Part shown: positions 18,637 to 27,396 of the stretch, piece by piece
How positions within the stretch are numbered: the first letter of the stretch is position 1
Layout of the letters: each line of letters begins with the position of its first letter
The notes under the pieces: generated by a model
Seen by the model: only the letters and a program-made list of their open reading frames with translations
Databases searched by the model: none
What the model was told of the DNA's origin: nothing
Position numbers and translations under genes: made by a program
Source of the DNA: MW101C3 sp943367595
GTDB lineage: Bacteria; Cyanobacteriota; Cyanobacteriia; PCC-6307; Cyanobiaceae
NCBI GenBank assembly: GCA_943367595.1
Contig: CALRJS020000010.1
Coordinates: forward strand, 33,617 to 97,616
Direction of reading: 5' to 3'
DNA length: 64,000 bases

Positions 18637-19200
18637 ATGCCTGAGCTGCACCGACGCCGTCGCTCTCCCCTCGCTCCCGCAGGGGCGGCAGTGATGCTCG
18701 CGCTCTTGAGCCTGGCCCCCTCCCTGGCACGGGCACTGCCCCTGGGGTCGCAGGTGCCAGAGGCCCCCCAGTTGCCGCAGCCGGCGGGCACCGCTCCGGG
18801 CGCCCCGCTGCCCACCACCATGTCGGCCCCTGAAGGAACGGTGCTCACCCCGCAGGCACCGATCACGCCCACTGGCCTGGTCACGATCGAATCGGACACG
18901 CAGCGCGCTGACAACAGCACCGGCATCGTGACCGCCACCGGCAACGTGAGGATTCTTTATCCCGATCGGCGCCTGGCCGCCACCGCCCGCCAGGCCCAGT
19001 ACTTCACCCGGGAGGGCCGCATCGTGCTCACCGGCGATGTGGACGTGGTGCAGGAAGGCGGCAACCTGCTGCGCGCCGAACGGGTGGTCTACCTGGTGGA
19101 CACCGAACGGGTGCTGGCCCAACCCACCGATGGCAAGCAGGTGTTCAGCCAGCTCAGGATCCAGCAGAACCCCCAGCCGGCTGGGCCGGCAGTGCCATGA
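18637..19200 (+). CDS. LptA/OstA-like periplasmic protein
   Basis: Encodes 187 residues with an N-terminal signal sequence (hydrophobic GAAVMLALLSLAPSLARA). A Pro-rich linker is followed by a beta-rich OstA-like N domain from about residue 83 (TIESDTQRADNSTGIVTATGNVRI), the fold of LptA. Such proteins carry lipopolysaccharide across the periplasm. It overlaps lptB by 4 bp and is followed by an LptF/G-like permease, which strongly supports a role in LPS export. Confidence 0.8.
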   Translation: MPELHRRRRSPLAPAGAAVMLALLSLAPSLARALPLGSQVPEAPQLPQPAGTAPGAPLPTTMSAPEGTVLTPQAPITPTGLVTIESDTQRADNSTGIVTATGNVRILYPDRRLAATARQAQYFTREGRIVLTGDVDVVQEGGNLLRAERVVYLVDTERVLAQPTDGKQVFSQLRIQQNPQPAGPAVP

Positions 19201-19925
19201 GCCTTGTGTTGGAAGGGGTGGCCCTGAGCCTCGGTGGCCGTCCCCTGGTCAAAGGGGTGACCCTGGCCCTGGAGCCGGGGGAAGTGGTTGGCCTGCTGGG
19301 CCCCAACGGCGCTGGAAAAACCACCACCTTCAACCTTGTCACCGGCCTGCTCAAACCGGACCGGGGCCGGGTGGTGCTGGATGGGAAGCGGGTGGAGCGG
19401 CTGGCCATGCCGGAGCGCGCCCGCCTGGGCATCGGCTACCTGCCCCAGGAACCGAGCGTGTTCCGGCAGCTGAGCGTGCGCCAGAACCTGCAGCTCGCCT
19501 TGCAACAGAGCGGCGCTCCTGTGGCGGGGCGGCGGGAGCGTGTCGAGCAGCTGGTGGAGGAGTTCCACCTCACCAACTTTCAGCATCGGCGTGGCTTCCA
19601 GCTGTCCGGAGGCGAGCGGCGCCGCTGTGAAGTGGCCCGCGCCCTGGCGGTGGGCGAAGCGGGCCCGCGCTACCTGCTGCTGGATGAACCCTTCGCTGGC
19701 GTCGATCCGCTCGCCGTTGCCGACCTCCAGACCCTGATCGGCACCCTGCGGGACCGCAACATGGGTCTGCTGATCACTGATCACAACGTCCGGGAGACCC
19801 TTTCGATCACCGATCGCGCCTACATCCTCACGGAAGGCAGCCTGCTGGCCTCCGGTGCTTCGGCTGATGTGGCCAGCAACCCGCTCGTGCGTCAGCACTA
19901 CCTGGGGGAGGGCTTCCAGCTGTGA
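19197..19925 (+). CDS. lptB: LPS export ABC transporter ATP-binding protein LptB
   Basis: Encodes 242 residues. Walker A is GPNGAGKTT, the signature LSGGERRRCEVARAL, Walker B YLLLDEPFAGVDP, and the switch His lies in ITDHNVRETL, which is characteristic of LptB. It energises extraction of lipopolysaccharide from the inner membrane. Its start overlaps the LptA-like gene and its stop overlaps the permease gene, so the three are one translationally coupled unit. Confidence 0.95.
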   Translation: MSLVLEGVALSLGGRPLVKGVTLALEPGEVVGLLGPNGAGKTTTFNLVTGLLKPDRGRVVLDGKRVERLAMPERARLGIGYLPQEPSVFRQLSVRQNLQLALQQSGAPVAGRRERVEQLVEEFHLTNFQHRRGFQLSGGERRRCEVARALAVGEAGPRYLLLDEPFAGVDPLAVADLQTLIGTLRDRNMGLLITDHNVRETLSITDRAYILTEGSLLASGASADVASNPLVRQHYLGEGFQL

Positions 19926-21121
19926 CCCTCGCTCACGACCCCGTAATGGCGCCGAAGCGGCTGCTGCGGCCCGTGCTGCTGCTCTGGGAGCGCCTGCCAC
20001 TGATGGACCGCTGGCTGAGCGGTGAACTGCTCGGTCCGCTGCTGTTCGGCGTGGCGGCCTTCACCACGGTGTCGCTGTCGGTGGGGGTGGTGTTCGAGCT
20101 GGTGCGCCGGGTGGCGGAATCAGGCTTGCCGGTGATGGCGGCGATGCAGGTGCTGGGCCTGCGTCTGCCGGGATTCCTGGTGCTGTCGTTTCCGATGGCC
20201 ACCTTGATGGCCACGCTGCTGGCCTACAGCAGGCTGTCGGGCAACAGCGAGCTCACAGCTCTGCGCAGCATCGGCGTGAGCACCACCCGGATGGTGATTC
20301 CGGCCCTGGGCGTGGCGTTGCTGATGAGCCTGCTCACCTTCACCTTCAACGACCTGATCGTTCCCGCCGCCAACCTCCAGGCGGCCGACACGCTCAACGA
20401 GGCCCTGGGCAGGTCGGTGGCCACGGAGAAGGGCAGCAACATCATTTATTCGCGCTTCAGCTTGCGGCCCGCCAAGGATGATTCCGGCGCCGACCGCTAC
20501 CTCTCGCAGCTCTTCTATGCGCGCAGGTTCGAGAAAGGGGAGATGCAGGATGTGACGGTGCTCGATTTCACCCGCGAGAGCGGCACCCAGATCCTGCAGG
20601 CCAAGCAGGGCATCTGGAACGCGGAGCAGGGGATGTGGGAATTCAGGGACGGCCAGGTGGTGCTGGTGGGTGGGGCGGAGGGCTCCACCACCTCCGCCAG
20701 GTTCGACCGCTACCTCTATCCGCTGGATCAGGGGCCACTGAAACTGGCCTCCCTGCCCAAGGACGCCGCCAGCATGTCGGTGGCCGAAGCCCTGCGCGCC
20801 GAGCAGCTGCTCAGGGAGGCCGGCGACCAGAAAGAGGCCCGCCGGATGCGGGTGCGGATTCAGGAGAAATTCGCCTTTCCCACGATCTGTCTGGTGTTCG
20901 GGCTGATCGGCAGCAGCCTGGGCGTGCGACCGGATGCCCGCACCAGCCGCAGCCAAGGGTTCGGCATCAGCGTTCTGCTGATTTTCTCTTACTACCTGAT
21001 GTCCTTCATCTTCAGTTCGCTGGGGGTGAAGGGCACCCTGGCCCCCTTCCTGGCAGCCTGGATGCCGGTGCTCATCGGTCTGGCAGGTGGCCTTGTGCTG
21101 CTCCGCCAGGCCAGCCGCTGA
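19922..21121 (+). CDS. LptF/LptG family LPS export permease
   Basis: Encodes 399 residues from a GTG overlapping the lptB stop (an ATG at 19946 is an alternative). The N-terminal membrane segments contain the family start LMDRWLSGELLGPLLFGVAAF. A periplasmic beta-jellyroll domain spans about residues 130-290, and three C-terminal membrane segments follow (FPTICLVFGLIGSSLGVR, ISVLLIFSYYLMSFIFSSLG). Cyanobacteria often have a single LptF/G-like protein that would form a homodimer with LptB; that this applies here is an inference. Confidence 0.9.
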   Translation: MTLAHDPVMAPKRLLRPVLLLWERLPLMDRWLSGELLGPLLFGVAAFTTVSLSVGVVFELVRRVAESGLPVMAAMQVLGLRLPGFLVLSFPMATLMATLLAYSRLSGNSELTALRSIGVSTTRMVIPALGVALLMSLLTFTFNDLIVPAANLQAADTLNEALGRSVATEKGSNIIYSRFSLRPAKDDSGADRYLSQLFYARRFEKGEMQDVTVLDFTRESGTQILQAKQGIWNAEQGMWEFRDGQVVLVGGAEGSTTSARFDRYLYPLDQGPLKLASLPKDAASMSVAEALRAEQLLREAGDQKEARRMRVRIQEKFAFPTICLVFGLIGSSLGVRPDARTSRSQGFGISVLLIFSYYLMSFIFSSLGVKGTLAPFLAAWMPVLIGLAGGLVLLRQASR

Positions 21122-21166
21122 TCTCCCTGCCCGCGAGGCAGACTGACCCCACCGCTTCTGGGAATC

Positions 21167-22114
21167 GTGCTTTCTGTGACCGATCCGGTTCTGACCCTCG
21201 CCCTGATCGCCTTCGGCCTGCTGCTGGTCGCTCTGCCGCTGGCCTTCTGGAGTTTGAGCGGCGGCCGTTCGAGCACGGTGGTGCGCCTGCTGGTAGCCGG
21301 TGCCAACTTGAGCCTCACCGCCCAGCTCACCCTGCGCTGGTGGGAATCGGGGCACTTCCCGATCAGCAATCTCTACGAATCGCTCTGCTTCCTGGCCTGG
21401 GCCTGCACGCTCACCCAGCTGCTGGTGGAGCGCTCCTGGGCCTCCCCGCTGGTGGCGGCGGCAGCCACGCCGATGGGCCTGGGCTGTGTGGCCTTCGCCA
21501 GCTTCGCCCTCCCCGACCGTCTGCAGGCGGCCTCCCCACTGGTTCCGGCCCTGCGCTCCAGCTGGCTGGTGATGCATGTGAGCGTGATCATGGTGAGCTA
21601 CGCCGCCTTGCTGGTGGGGTCACTGCTGTCGGTGGCCGTGCTGTTCACCGAGCGGGGCCGCCAGCTGGAGCTGCGCAGCAGTTCGATCGGCAGCGGCGGC
21701 TTCCGCCGCGCCCAGCTGGCCGCGGTGCCGTCGGGCGGCGAGGCCAGCAGCACCAGCGGCCAGGGTCTGGAGCTGAGCAGCGTGGCCATCGGCGTGAGCG
21801 AACAGCTCGACAGCCTCAGCTACCGCACGATCACAGTGGGCTTCCTGCTCCTGTCGGTGGGTCTGGTGAGCGGCGCCGTCTGGGCCAATGAGGCCTGGGG
21901 CAGCTGGTGGAGCTGGGATCCGAAGGAAACCTGGGCCCTTATCTGCTGGCTGGTCTATGCCGCCTACCTGCACACCCGGCTGAGCCGCGGCTGGCAGGGC
22001 AGGCGCCCTGCCCTGGTGGCCTCTGCCGGTCTGGTGGTGATTGTCGTCTGTTACATCGGCGTGAATCTGCTGGGCATCGGTCTGCACAGCTACGGCTGGT
22101 TCCTGGGCGCCTGA
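21167..22114 (+). CDS. ccsA: System II cytochrome c biogenesis heme handler (ResC/CcsA family)
   Basis: Encodes 315 residues, mostly membrane-spanning. The tryptophan-rich WWD heme-binding signature is seen as WGSWWSWDPKETWALICW near residue 245, with flanking conserved His residues (VMHVSVIMVSY, YLHTRLSRG and LHSYGW). With a ResB/Ccs1 partner it delivers heme to apocytochromes c such as c6 and cytochrome f on the lumenal side. Some databases name this family CcsB; the WWD motif identifies the ResC/CcsA type. It follows the LptF/G-like gene by 45 bp. Confidence 0.92.
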   Translation: MLSVTDPVLTLALIAFGLLLVALPLAFWSLSGGRSSTVVRLLVAGANLSLTAQLTLRWWESGHFPISNLYESLCFLAWACTLTQLLVERSWASPLVAAAATPMGLGCVAFASFALPDRLQAASPLVPALRSSWLVMHVSVIMVSYAALLVGSLLSVAVLFTERGRQLELRSSSIGSGGFRRAQLAAVPSGGEASSTSGQGLELSSVAIGVSEQLDSLSYRTITVGFLLLSVGLVSGAVWANEAWGSWWSWDPKETWALICWLVYAAYLHTRLSRGWQGRRPALVASAGLVVIVVCYIGVNLLGIGLHSYGWFLGA

Positions 22115-22262
22115 GCCCACCTCCCTGGGAGCCTGAGCCCTCTTCCTGGGCAGCCAAGCCAACATCTCTGACCCTGAATACCCCGCCACGACAACGCCGG
22201 CAACTGTTGTTCGTGTTCATTGCTCTGCTGAGTGGCCAGTTCCATGCGCACCCAGCGCGTGG

Positions 22263-22412
22263 TTCAGTGCTAACTCAGCTCGGAGTCGGTGGGCAGTCGG
22301 TGCGCCCTCAGCGCTCAGTTCAATGCGGGGCTCAGTGCGAACTCAGCCCGCACTCAGCGGGTCGGTTCATTGTTCAGTCAGTTTCGAACTCAGCGCGGAG
22401 TCAGTGAGCGCT
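22263..22412. repeat. degenerate CTCAG/AACTCAGC repeat cluster
   Basis: The segment contains many short copies of CTCAG, GTTCAG and AACTCAGC. Three longer related units, AACTCAGCTCGGAGTCGG, AACTCAGCCCGCACTCAG and AACTCAGCGCGGAGTCAG, are spaced about 60 bp apart. It lies in non-coding DNA downstream of ccsA. It may be an eroded tandem repeat array or a structured 3' region; no function is known. Confidence 0.5.
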
Positions 22413-22516
22413 CGGATAGCAGAGCACGCGCAACGCTTCTTCGGTGCGATTGCCCGCCGGGTTGGTCATGCCGCCAGCTCAGTGGGCCGCAGCTACGGGG
22501 GTGAGGCTCAGCCATG

Positions 22517-22545
22517 AAAAAGGCGCCGGATTCTCTTCCGGCGCC
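22517..22545 (-). terminator. factor-independent terminator for rpe
   Basis: Perfect 9-bp inverted repeat GGCGCCGGA / TCCGGCGCC with a 6-base loop. On the minus strand it is followed by five T residues. It lies about 170 bp downstream of the rpe stop. Confidence 0.8.
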
Positions 22546-22714
22546 CTGGCAATCAACCGGCTGGGGAATCAGCCGCCTTGGGGATCAAGTGCGACTGGCC
22601 CAGCCATCGCGGCGCAAACCATCAGAACTTGGACCGGGTACAACGGCCGGTCAGTCGCCCAGACAGACCAGCAGTCAGTCCAGGCACTCGAACCTGGCAC
22701 TCCCAGCTTGCACT

Positions 22715-23398
22715 TCAGACCAGGATCGCTTCGGGGCGACGGCTGTTGCGGATGCCGGCGATCGCTTCGCGGTAATCGGGTGCGTTGAACACGGCCGAAC
22801 CAGCCACGATCGCGTTGGCACCGGCTTCCACCACCTGCCAGGTGTTGTTGGCCTTGAGACCACCGTCCACTTCGATCCAGGGATCGAGGCCCCGCTCATC
22901 GCACAGGCGACGCAGGCGGCGCACTTTCTCCACCGCCGAGGGGATGAAGCTCTGGCCACCGAAGCCGGGGTTGACGCTCATGATGAGCACCAGATCGCAG
23001 AGCTCGAGGCAGTACTCGAGGGTTTCCAGCGGTGTGCCGGGGTTGAGCACCGCACCGGCCTTCTTGCCGAGATCCTTGATCTGGCCGAGGTTGCGGTGGA
23101 GGTGAGGGCAGGCTTCCACCTGGACATAGATGTGATCGGCGCCCGCCTTGGCGAAATCGCCCACATAACGCTCGGGCTCCACGATCATCAGGTGCACATC
23201 GAGCGGCTTCTGCGTGACGGGACGCAGCGCTTCGACGATCAGTGGGCCGATGGTGATGTTGGGGACGAAGCGTCCGTCCATCACATCCACGTGGATCCAA
23301 TCGGCCCCCGCCTCGTCAACGGCCCGCACCTCGTCGCCGAGACGGGCAAAATCTGCAGACAGGATCGACGGGGCGATCACCAGAGGCTTGGTGCTCAT
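22715..23398 (-). CDS. rpe: ribulose-phosphate 3-epimerase
   Basis: Encodes 227 residues. The start is the ATG at 23398, giving MSTKPLVIAPSILSADFARL, the standard Rpe N-terminus. Further hallmarks are WIHVDVMDGRFVPNITIGP, DVHLMIVEP, MSVNPGFGGQSFI and IEVDGG, which supply the metal ligands and phosphate grip of the TIM barrel. It interconverts xylulose-5-P and ribulose-5-P in the Calvin cycle and pentose phosphate pathway. Divergent from the FBPase/SBPase gene, another Calvin-cycle gene, across 212 bp that contain two palindromes. Confidence 0.97.
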   Translation of the reverse strand: MSTKPLVIAPSILSADFARLGDEVRAVDEAGADWIHVDVMDGRFVPNITIGPLIVEALRPVTQKPLDVHLMIVEPERYVGDFAKAGADHIYVQVEACPHLHRNLGQIKDLGKKAGAVLNPGTPLETLEYCLELCDLVLIMSVNPGFGGQSFIPSAVEKVRRLRRLCDERGLDPWIEVDGGLKANNTWQVVEAGANAIVAGSAVFNAPDYREAIAGIRNSRRPEAILV

Positions 23399-23467
23399 GG
23401 CTGGGGCCACCGGGGCAAGAGATCCCGACCATTGTAGGAAGAGGCCGGTACCGGTCCCGCCAGCCGC

Positions 23468-23510
23468 CAGCAGCCCCATGGGCTGCTGATGCCGTTCGCC
23501 CCATGGGGCG
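23468..23510. promoter_or_regulatory. two adjacent palindromes between rpe and the FBPase/SBPase gene
   Basis: At 23468-23488 there is a perfect 9+9 inverted repeat (CAGCAGCCC, 3-base spacer, GGGCTGCTG). At 23497-23510 there is a perfect 14-bp palindrome (CGCCCCATGGGGCG). Both share a CCCATGGG core and sit just upstream of a possible -10 element for the FBPase/SBPase gene. They could be operator sites serving one or both divergent Calvin-cycle genes; the binding protein is unknown. Confidence 0.45.
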
Positions 23511-23514
23511 CTGA

Positions 23515-23520
23515 TACAGT
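23515..23520 (+). promoter_or_regulatory. candidate -10 element of the FBPase/SBPase gene
   Basis: TACAGT in the context TGATACAGT, about 90 bp before the start codon and five bases after the second palindrome. No convincing -35 box is seen at the usual distance. Confidence 0.3.
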
Positions 23521-23610
23521 CGCCACGGCCAGAAACCGAAACAAACCTGCTGCAGCTGGTCTGCCGGTTCTTGCTTCGGCACCGCCGCTCCCTCCCCCTG
23601 CCGGACTTTT

Positions 23611-24615
23611 GTGGATCGCACCCTCATTCAGGAACTGCTTGAAGTCGTTGAGCAGGCCGCCATCGCCTCTGCGCACCTGACCGGCCTCGGCAAGAAAGAT
23701 GAAGCCGACGCTGCTGCCGTGGAGGCCATGCGCCTGCGGATGGGCAGCATTGCCATGCAGGGCCGGATCGTGATCGGCGAAGGGGAGCGCGACGAAGCCC
23801 CGATGCTCTACATCGGCGAGGAAGTGGGCAGCGGCACCGGTCCCGGCGTGGATTTCGCCGTCGATCCCTGCGAAGGCACCAACCTCTGCGCCAACGCCCA
23901 GGACGGCTCGATGGCCGTGCTGGCCGCCTCCGACCGTGGCGGCCTCTTCAATGCGCCCGACTTCTACATGAAGAAGCTGGCGGCACCGCCGGCCGCCAAG
24001 GGCAAGGTGGACATCCGCAAGAGCGCCACCGAAAACATCGCCATCCTCAGCGAGTGCCTCGGCCTGCCCGCCAATGAGCTGGTGATCGTGGTGATGGACC
24101 GCGCCCGCCACAAGGATCTGATCGCCGAGATCCGCGCCACCGGTGCCCGGGTGAAGCCGATCAGCGACGGTGACGTGCAGGCGGCCATCGCCTGTGGCTT
24201 CTCCGGCACCGGCACCCATTGCCTGATGGGCATCGGCGCCGCTCCGGAAGGGGTGATCTCCGCTGCAGCCCTGCGCTGCCTGGGTGGCCACTTCCAGGGT
24301 CAGCTCGTGTACGACCCGGCGGTCGCCCAGACCTCCGAGTGGGCCGACTACACCAAGGAAGGCAACATCGCCCGCCTCAATGAGATGGGCATCACCGACA
24401 TAGACAAGGTGTACGAAGCCGAGGAGCTGGCCTCCGGCGAGAACGTGGTCTTCGCGGGCAGCGGCATCACCGATGGCCTGCTGTTCAAGGGCGTCAAGTT
24501 CGAGCGCGACTGCACCCGCACCAGCAGCCTGATCATTTCCTCGCTCGATTCCAGCGCCCGCTTCACGGACACCATCCACATCAAGCCCGGCGCTCAAAGC
24601 GTCGCGCTGCGCTGA
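23611..24615 (+). CDS. glpX: class II fructose-1,6-/sedoheptulose-1,7-bisphosphatase
   Basis: Encodes 334 residues from a GTG start. GlpX-family features are RIVIGEGERDEAPMLYIGEE, the metal-binding VDPCEGTNLCANAQDGSM and SDGDVQAAIACGFSGTGTH. In cyanobacteria this enzyme dephosphorylates both fructose-1,6- and sedoheptulose-1,7-bisphosphate and is the main Calvin-cycle phosphatase; redox and AMP control is known for the family. hemA follows 10 bp downstream and is probably co-transcribed. Confidence 0.96.
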   Translation: MDRTLIQELLEVVEQAAIASAHLTGLGKKDEADAAAVEAMRLRMGSIAMQGRIVIGEGERDEAPMLYIGEEVGSGTGPGVDFAVDPCEGTNLCANAQDGSMAVLAASDRGGLFNAPDFYMKKLAAPPAAKGKVDIRKSATENIAILSECLGLPANELVIVVMDRARHKDLIAEIRATGARVKPISDGDVQAAIACGFSGTGTHCLMGIGAAPEGVISAAALRCLGGHFQGQLVYDPAVAQTSEWADYTKEGNIARLNEMGITDIDKVYEAEELASGENVVFAGSGITDGLLFKGVKFERDCTRTSSLIISSLDSSARFTDTIHIKPGAQSVALR

Positions 24616-24625
24616 GTCCCACCCC

Positions 24626-25936
24626 ATGCACATCGCCGTCGTCGGGCTCAGCCATCGCACGGCTCCAGTCGAAATCCGGGAGCGCCTCAGCATCCCGGAG
24701 CAGACGATGGAGGAATCCCTCCAGATCCTGCGCGGCGATGCCCAGGTGCTCGAGGCTTCCATCCTCAGCACCTGCAACCGGCTTGAGATCTATACCCTGC
24801 TGCGCCATCCGGAGCAGGGCATCACGGCCGTTGGCTCGTTCCTGAGCCAGCACTCGGGCCTTGATTTCGGCGAACTCACTCCCCACCTCTTCACCTATCA
24901 CCACGAAGAGGCGGTGGCTCACCTGCTGCGGGTGGCGGCAGGTCTCGACAGCCTGGTTCTGGGGGAAGGGCAGATCCTCTCCCAGGTGAAAAAGATGGTG
25001 CGGCTGGGCCAGGAGCATGGCTCGATCGGCCCGATCCTCAACCGGCTGCTCACCCAGGCGGTGAGCACCGGCAAGCGAGTGCGCACCGAAACCAATCTCG
25101 GCACCGGCGCCGTGTCGATCAGTTCGGCGGCGGTGGAGCTGGCCCAGCTCAAGGTGGGCCAGAGCCGCGGTGTCGACGACCTGGTGTCGCTCGAGGGCGA
25201 GCAGGTGGCGGTGGTGGGAGCGGGGCGCATGTCCCGGCTGCTGCTGCAGCATCTGCAGGCCAAAGGGTGCCGTGCTCTGGTGCTGCTCAATCGCACCGTG
25301 TCACGGGCGGAGGCACTGGCGGCTGATTTTCCCGAGCTGCCGGTGCAGTGCCGGCCGCTGGAAGACCTGGACCATTGCCTCAGCACCTGCTCGCTGGTGT
25401 TCACCAGCACGGCCGCCGATGAGCCGATCATCGACGCCGCCCGGCTGGAGGGGCTCAACCGCCGCTCCTCGCTGAAGCTGATTGACATCGGTGTCCCCCG
25501 CAACATCAGCTCCGACGTGGCTGACCTGGGCGGGGTGGAGGCCTTCGATGTGGACGATCTGCAGGAGGTGGTGGCCCGCAACCAGGAGGCCCGCCGTGAG
25601 ATCGCCGCCGAAGCCGAAGGGCTATTGCAGGAGGAAGCGCGCCAGTTCCTCGACTGGTGGGACGGCCTGGAAGCCGTGCCCACCCTCAACCGGCTCCGCC
25701 AGCAGTTGGAACTGATCCGCGAGCAGGAGCTGCAGAAAGCGCTCAGCCGCATGGGCCCCGACCTTTCAGCGCGGGAGCGCAAGGTGGTGGAAGCCCTCAC
25801 CAAAGGCATCGTCAACAAGATCCTGCACAGCCCGGTCACCCACCTGCGGGCGCCCCAGCCACGCCAGCAACGCCATCAATCCATGAAGGTGCTCCATGAA
25901 CTTTTCGCGCTCGATGAGTCCAGCGGTGAGGGCTGA
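24626..25936 (+). CDS. hemA: glutamyl-tRNA reductase
   Basis: Encodes 436 residues. The catalytic Cys lies in the signature LSTCNRLEIYTLL near residue 50. GEGQILSQVK and the NADPH-binding VVGAGRMSRLLLQHL follow, and the C-terminal dimerisation helix contains HLRAPQPRQQR. It reduces glutamyl-tRNA to glutamate-1-semialdehyde, the committed step of heme, chlorophyll and bilin synthesis. The gene begins 10 bp after the FBPase/SBPase stop, linking tetrapyrrole supply with a Calvin-cycle gene transcriptionally. Confidence 0.97.
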   Translation: MHIAVVGLSHRTAPVEIRERLSIPEQTMEESLQILRGDAQVLEASILSTCNRLEIYTLLRHPEQGITAVGSFLSQHSGLDFGELTPHLFTYHHEEAVAHLLRVAAGLDSLVLGEGQILSQVKKMVRLGQEHGSIGPILNRLLTQAVSTGKRVRTETNLGTGAVSISSAAVELAQLKVGQSRGVDDLVSLEGEQVAVVGAGRMSRLLLQHLQAKGCRALVLLNRTVSRAEALAADFPELPVQCRPLEDLDHCLSTCSLVFTSTAADEPIIDAARLEGLNRRSSLKLIDIGVPRNISSDVADLGGVEAFDVDDLQEVVARNQEARREIAAEAEGLLQEEARQFLDWWDGLEAVPTLNRLRQQLELIREQELQKALSRMGPDLSARERKVVEALTKGIVNKILHSPVTHLRAPQPRQQRHQSMKVLHELFALDESSGEG

Positions 25937-26014
25937 ATTCCAGACCACCGACCGGGGGTCACGTGCTCCGGTACGGTGCTCGAATGCTGACAACAGCAGT
26001 CCTTGGGGGCAGTG

Positions 26015-27310
26015 ATGAAGCGGGTTCTGACGATCATCCTCGGCGGCGGAGCGGGCACCCGGCTCTACCCGCTCACAAAGATGCGGGCCAAGCCGGCGGT
26101 GCCGCTGGCCGGTAAATACCGGCTCATCGACATCCCGGTGAGCAACTGCATCAACTCCGGGGTCAACAAGATCTACGTGCTGACGCAGTTCAACAGCGCG
26201 TCGCTCAACCGCCACCTCACCCAGACCTACAACCTCTCCGCCGGCTTCGGGCAGGGGTTCGTGGAAGTGCTCGCGGCTCAGCAGACCCCTGACAGCCCCA
26301 GCTGGTTCGAAGGCACCGCAGACGCTGTGCGCAAATACCAGTGGCTGTTCCACGAATGGGACGTGGACCACTACCTGATCCTTTCCGGCGACCAGCTCTA
26401 CCGGATGGATTACAGCAGCTTCGTGCGCCACCACATCGACACCGGCTCCGACCTGAGCGTGGCTGCACTGCCGGTGGATGCAGCCCAGGCCGAGGGCTTC
26501 GGCCTGATGCGCACCGATCCCCAGGGCTGGATCCGCGAATTCAGCGAGAAGCCGAAGGGCGCTGCCCTGGAAGCGATGGCGGTCGACACCTCCCGCCACG
26601 GCCTCTCGTCCGACGAGGCCGTCAAGCGCCCCTACCTGGCGTCGATGGGCATCTACGTGTTCAGCCGCGACACCCTGTTCGACCTGCTGGTCAGCAATCC
26701 CGAAGCCACCGACTTCGGCAAGGAGATCATCCCCACCTCCCTGGCGCGGGGCGACAAGCTCAGCAGCTTCGTCTTCAACGACTACTGGGAAGACATCGGC
26801 ACGATCGGGGCGTTCTACGAGGCCAACCTGGCCCTCACCGACCAACCCAGCCCGGCCTTCTCCTTCTACGACGAGAAATTCCCCATCTACACGCGGCCGC
26901 GTTACCTGCCCCCCAGCAAGTTGCTCGACACCCAGGTCACGCAGTCGATCATCGGTGAAGGCTCCCTGCTGCAGGCCTGCAGCATTCACCACTGCGTGCT
27001 CGGCGTGCGCTCGCGCATCGAGGCCGAAGTGGTGCTTCAGGACACCCTGGTGATGGGCGCCGACTACTTCGAATCGGCGGAAGAGCGGGCCGTGCTGCGC
27101 GAGCGGGGCGGCATCCCGCTGGGCGTGGGCAATGGCACCACCGTGCGGCGCTCGATCCTCGACAAGAACGTCCGCATCGGTCGCAACGTCACGATCGTGA
27201 ACAAGGACCACATCGAGGAAGCCGACCGGCCGGAGCTGGGCTTCTACATCCGCAACGGCATCGTGGTGGTGGAGAAGAACGCCACCATCGCCGACGGCAC
27301 CGTGATCTGA
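26015..27310 (+). CDS. glgC: glucose-1-phosphate adenylyltransferase (ADP-glucose pyrophosphorylase)
   Basis: Encodes 431 residues from the ATG at 26015, the usual cyanobacterial length. The nucleotide-binding loop is GGGAGTRLYPLTKMRAKPAV. Other signatures are IDIPVSNCINSGV, the catalytic-site LILSGDQLYRMDY and FGLMRTD, and the C-terminal left-handed beta-helix with an allosteric lysine segment (NKDHIEEADRPELGF). It makes ADP-glucose for glycogen and is activated by 3-phosphoglycerate and inhibited by phosphate in the family. Confidence 0.97.
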   Translation: MKRVLTIILGGGAGTRLYPLTKMRAKPAVPLAGKYRLIDIPVSNCINSGVNKIYVLTQFNSASLNRHLTQTYNLSAGFGQGFVEVLAAQQTPDSPSWFEGTADAVRKYQWLFHEWDVDHYLILSGDQLYRMDYSSFVRHHIDTGSDLSVAALPVDAAQAEGFGLMRTDPQGWIREFSEKPKGAALEAMAVDTSRHGLSSDEAVKRPYLASMGIYVFSRDTLFDLLVSNPEATDFGKEIIPTSLARGDKLSSFVFNDYWEDIGTIGAFYEANLALTDQPSPAFSFYDEKFPIYTRPRYLPPSKLLDTQVTQSIIGEGSLLQACSIHHCVLGVRSRIEAEVVLQDTLVMGADYFESAEERAVLRERGGIPLGVGNGTTVRRSILDKNVRIGRNVTIVNKDHIEEADRPELGFYIRNGIVVVEKNATIADGTVI

Positions 27311-27396
27311 GCGGTTGCTGACACAGCCGCGCACGCGGCGGCGTCGGGCGGGCCGCAGGGGCACACTGGCTCAGAAAGGTTTGCAGCCCAACCCAC

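Larger units (their letters stand above)
22115..22714. other. 600-bp intergenic region between convergent ccsA and rpe
   Basis: No protein-coding gene is supported. The left half (about 22255-22415) is dense in CTCAG-containing repeats. A strong minus-strand terminator lies at 22517-22545. The remaining about 170 bp up to the rpe stop shows nothing recognisable. No tRNA cloverleaf was seen. Confidence 0.6.

Noticed and set aside
22289..23437. Overlapping plus-strand frames across the ccsA-rpe gap and opposite rpe
   Set aside because: They arise from repeat DNA and from the antisense of rpe, with no conserved features.
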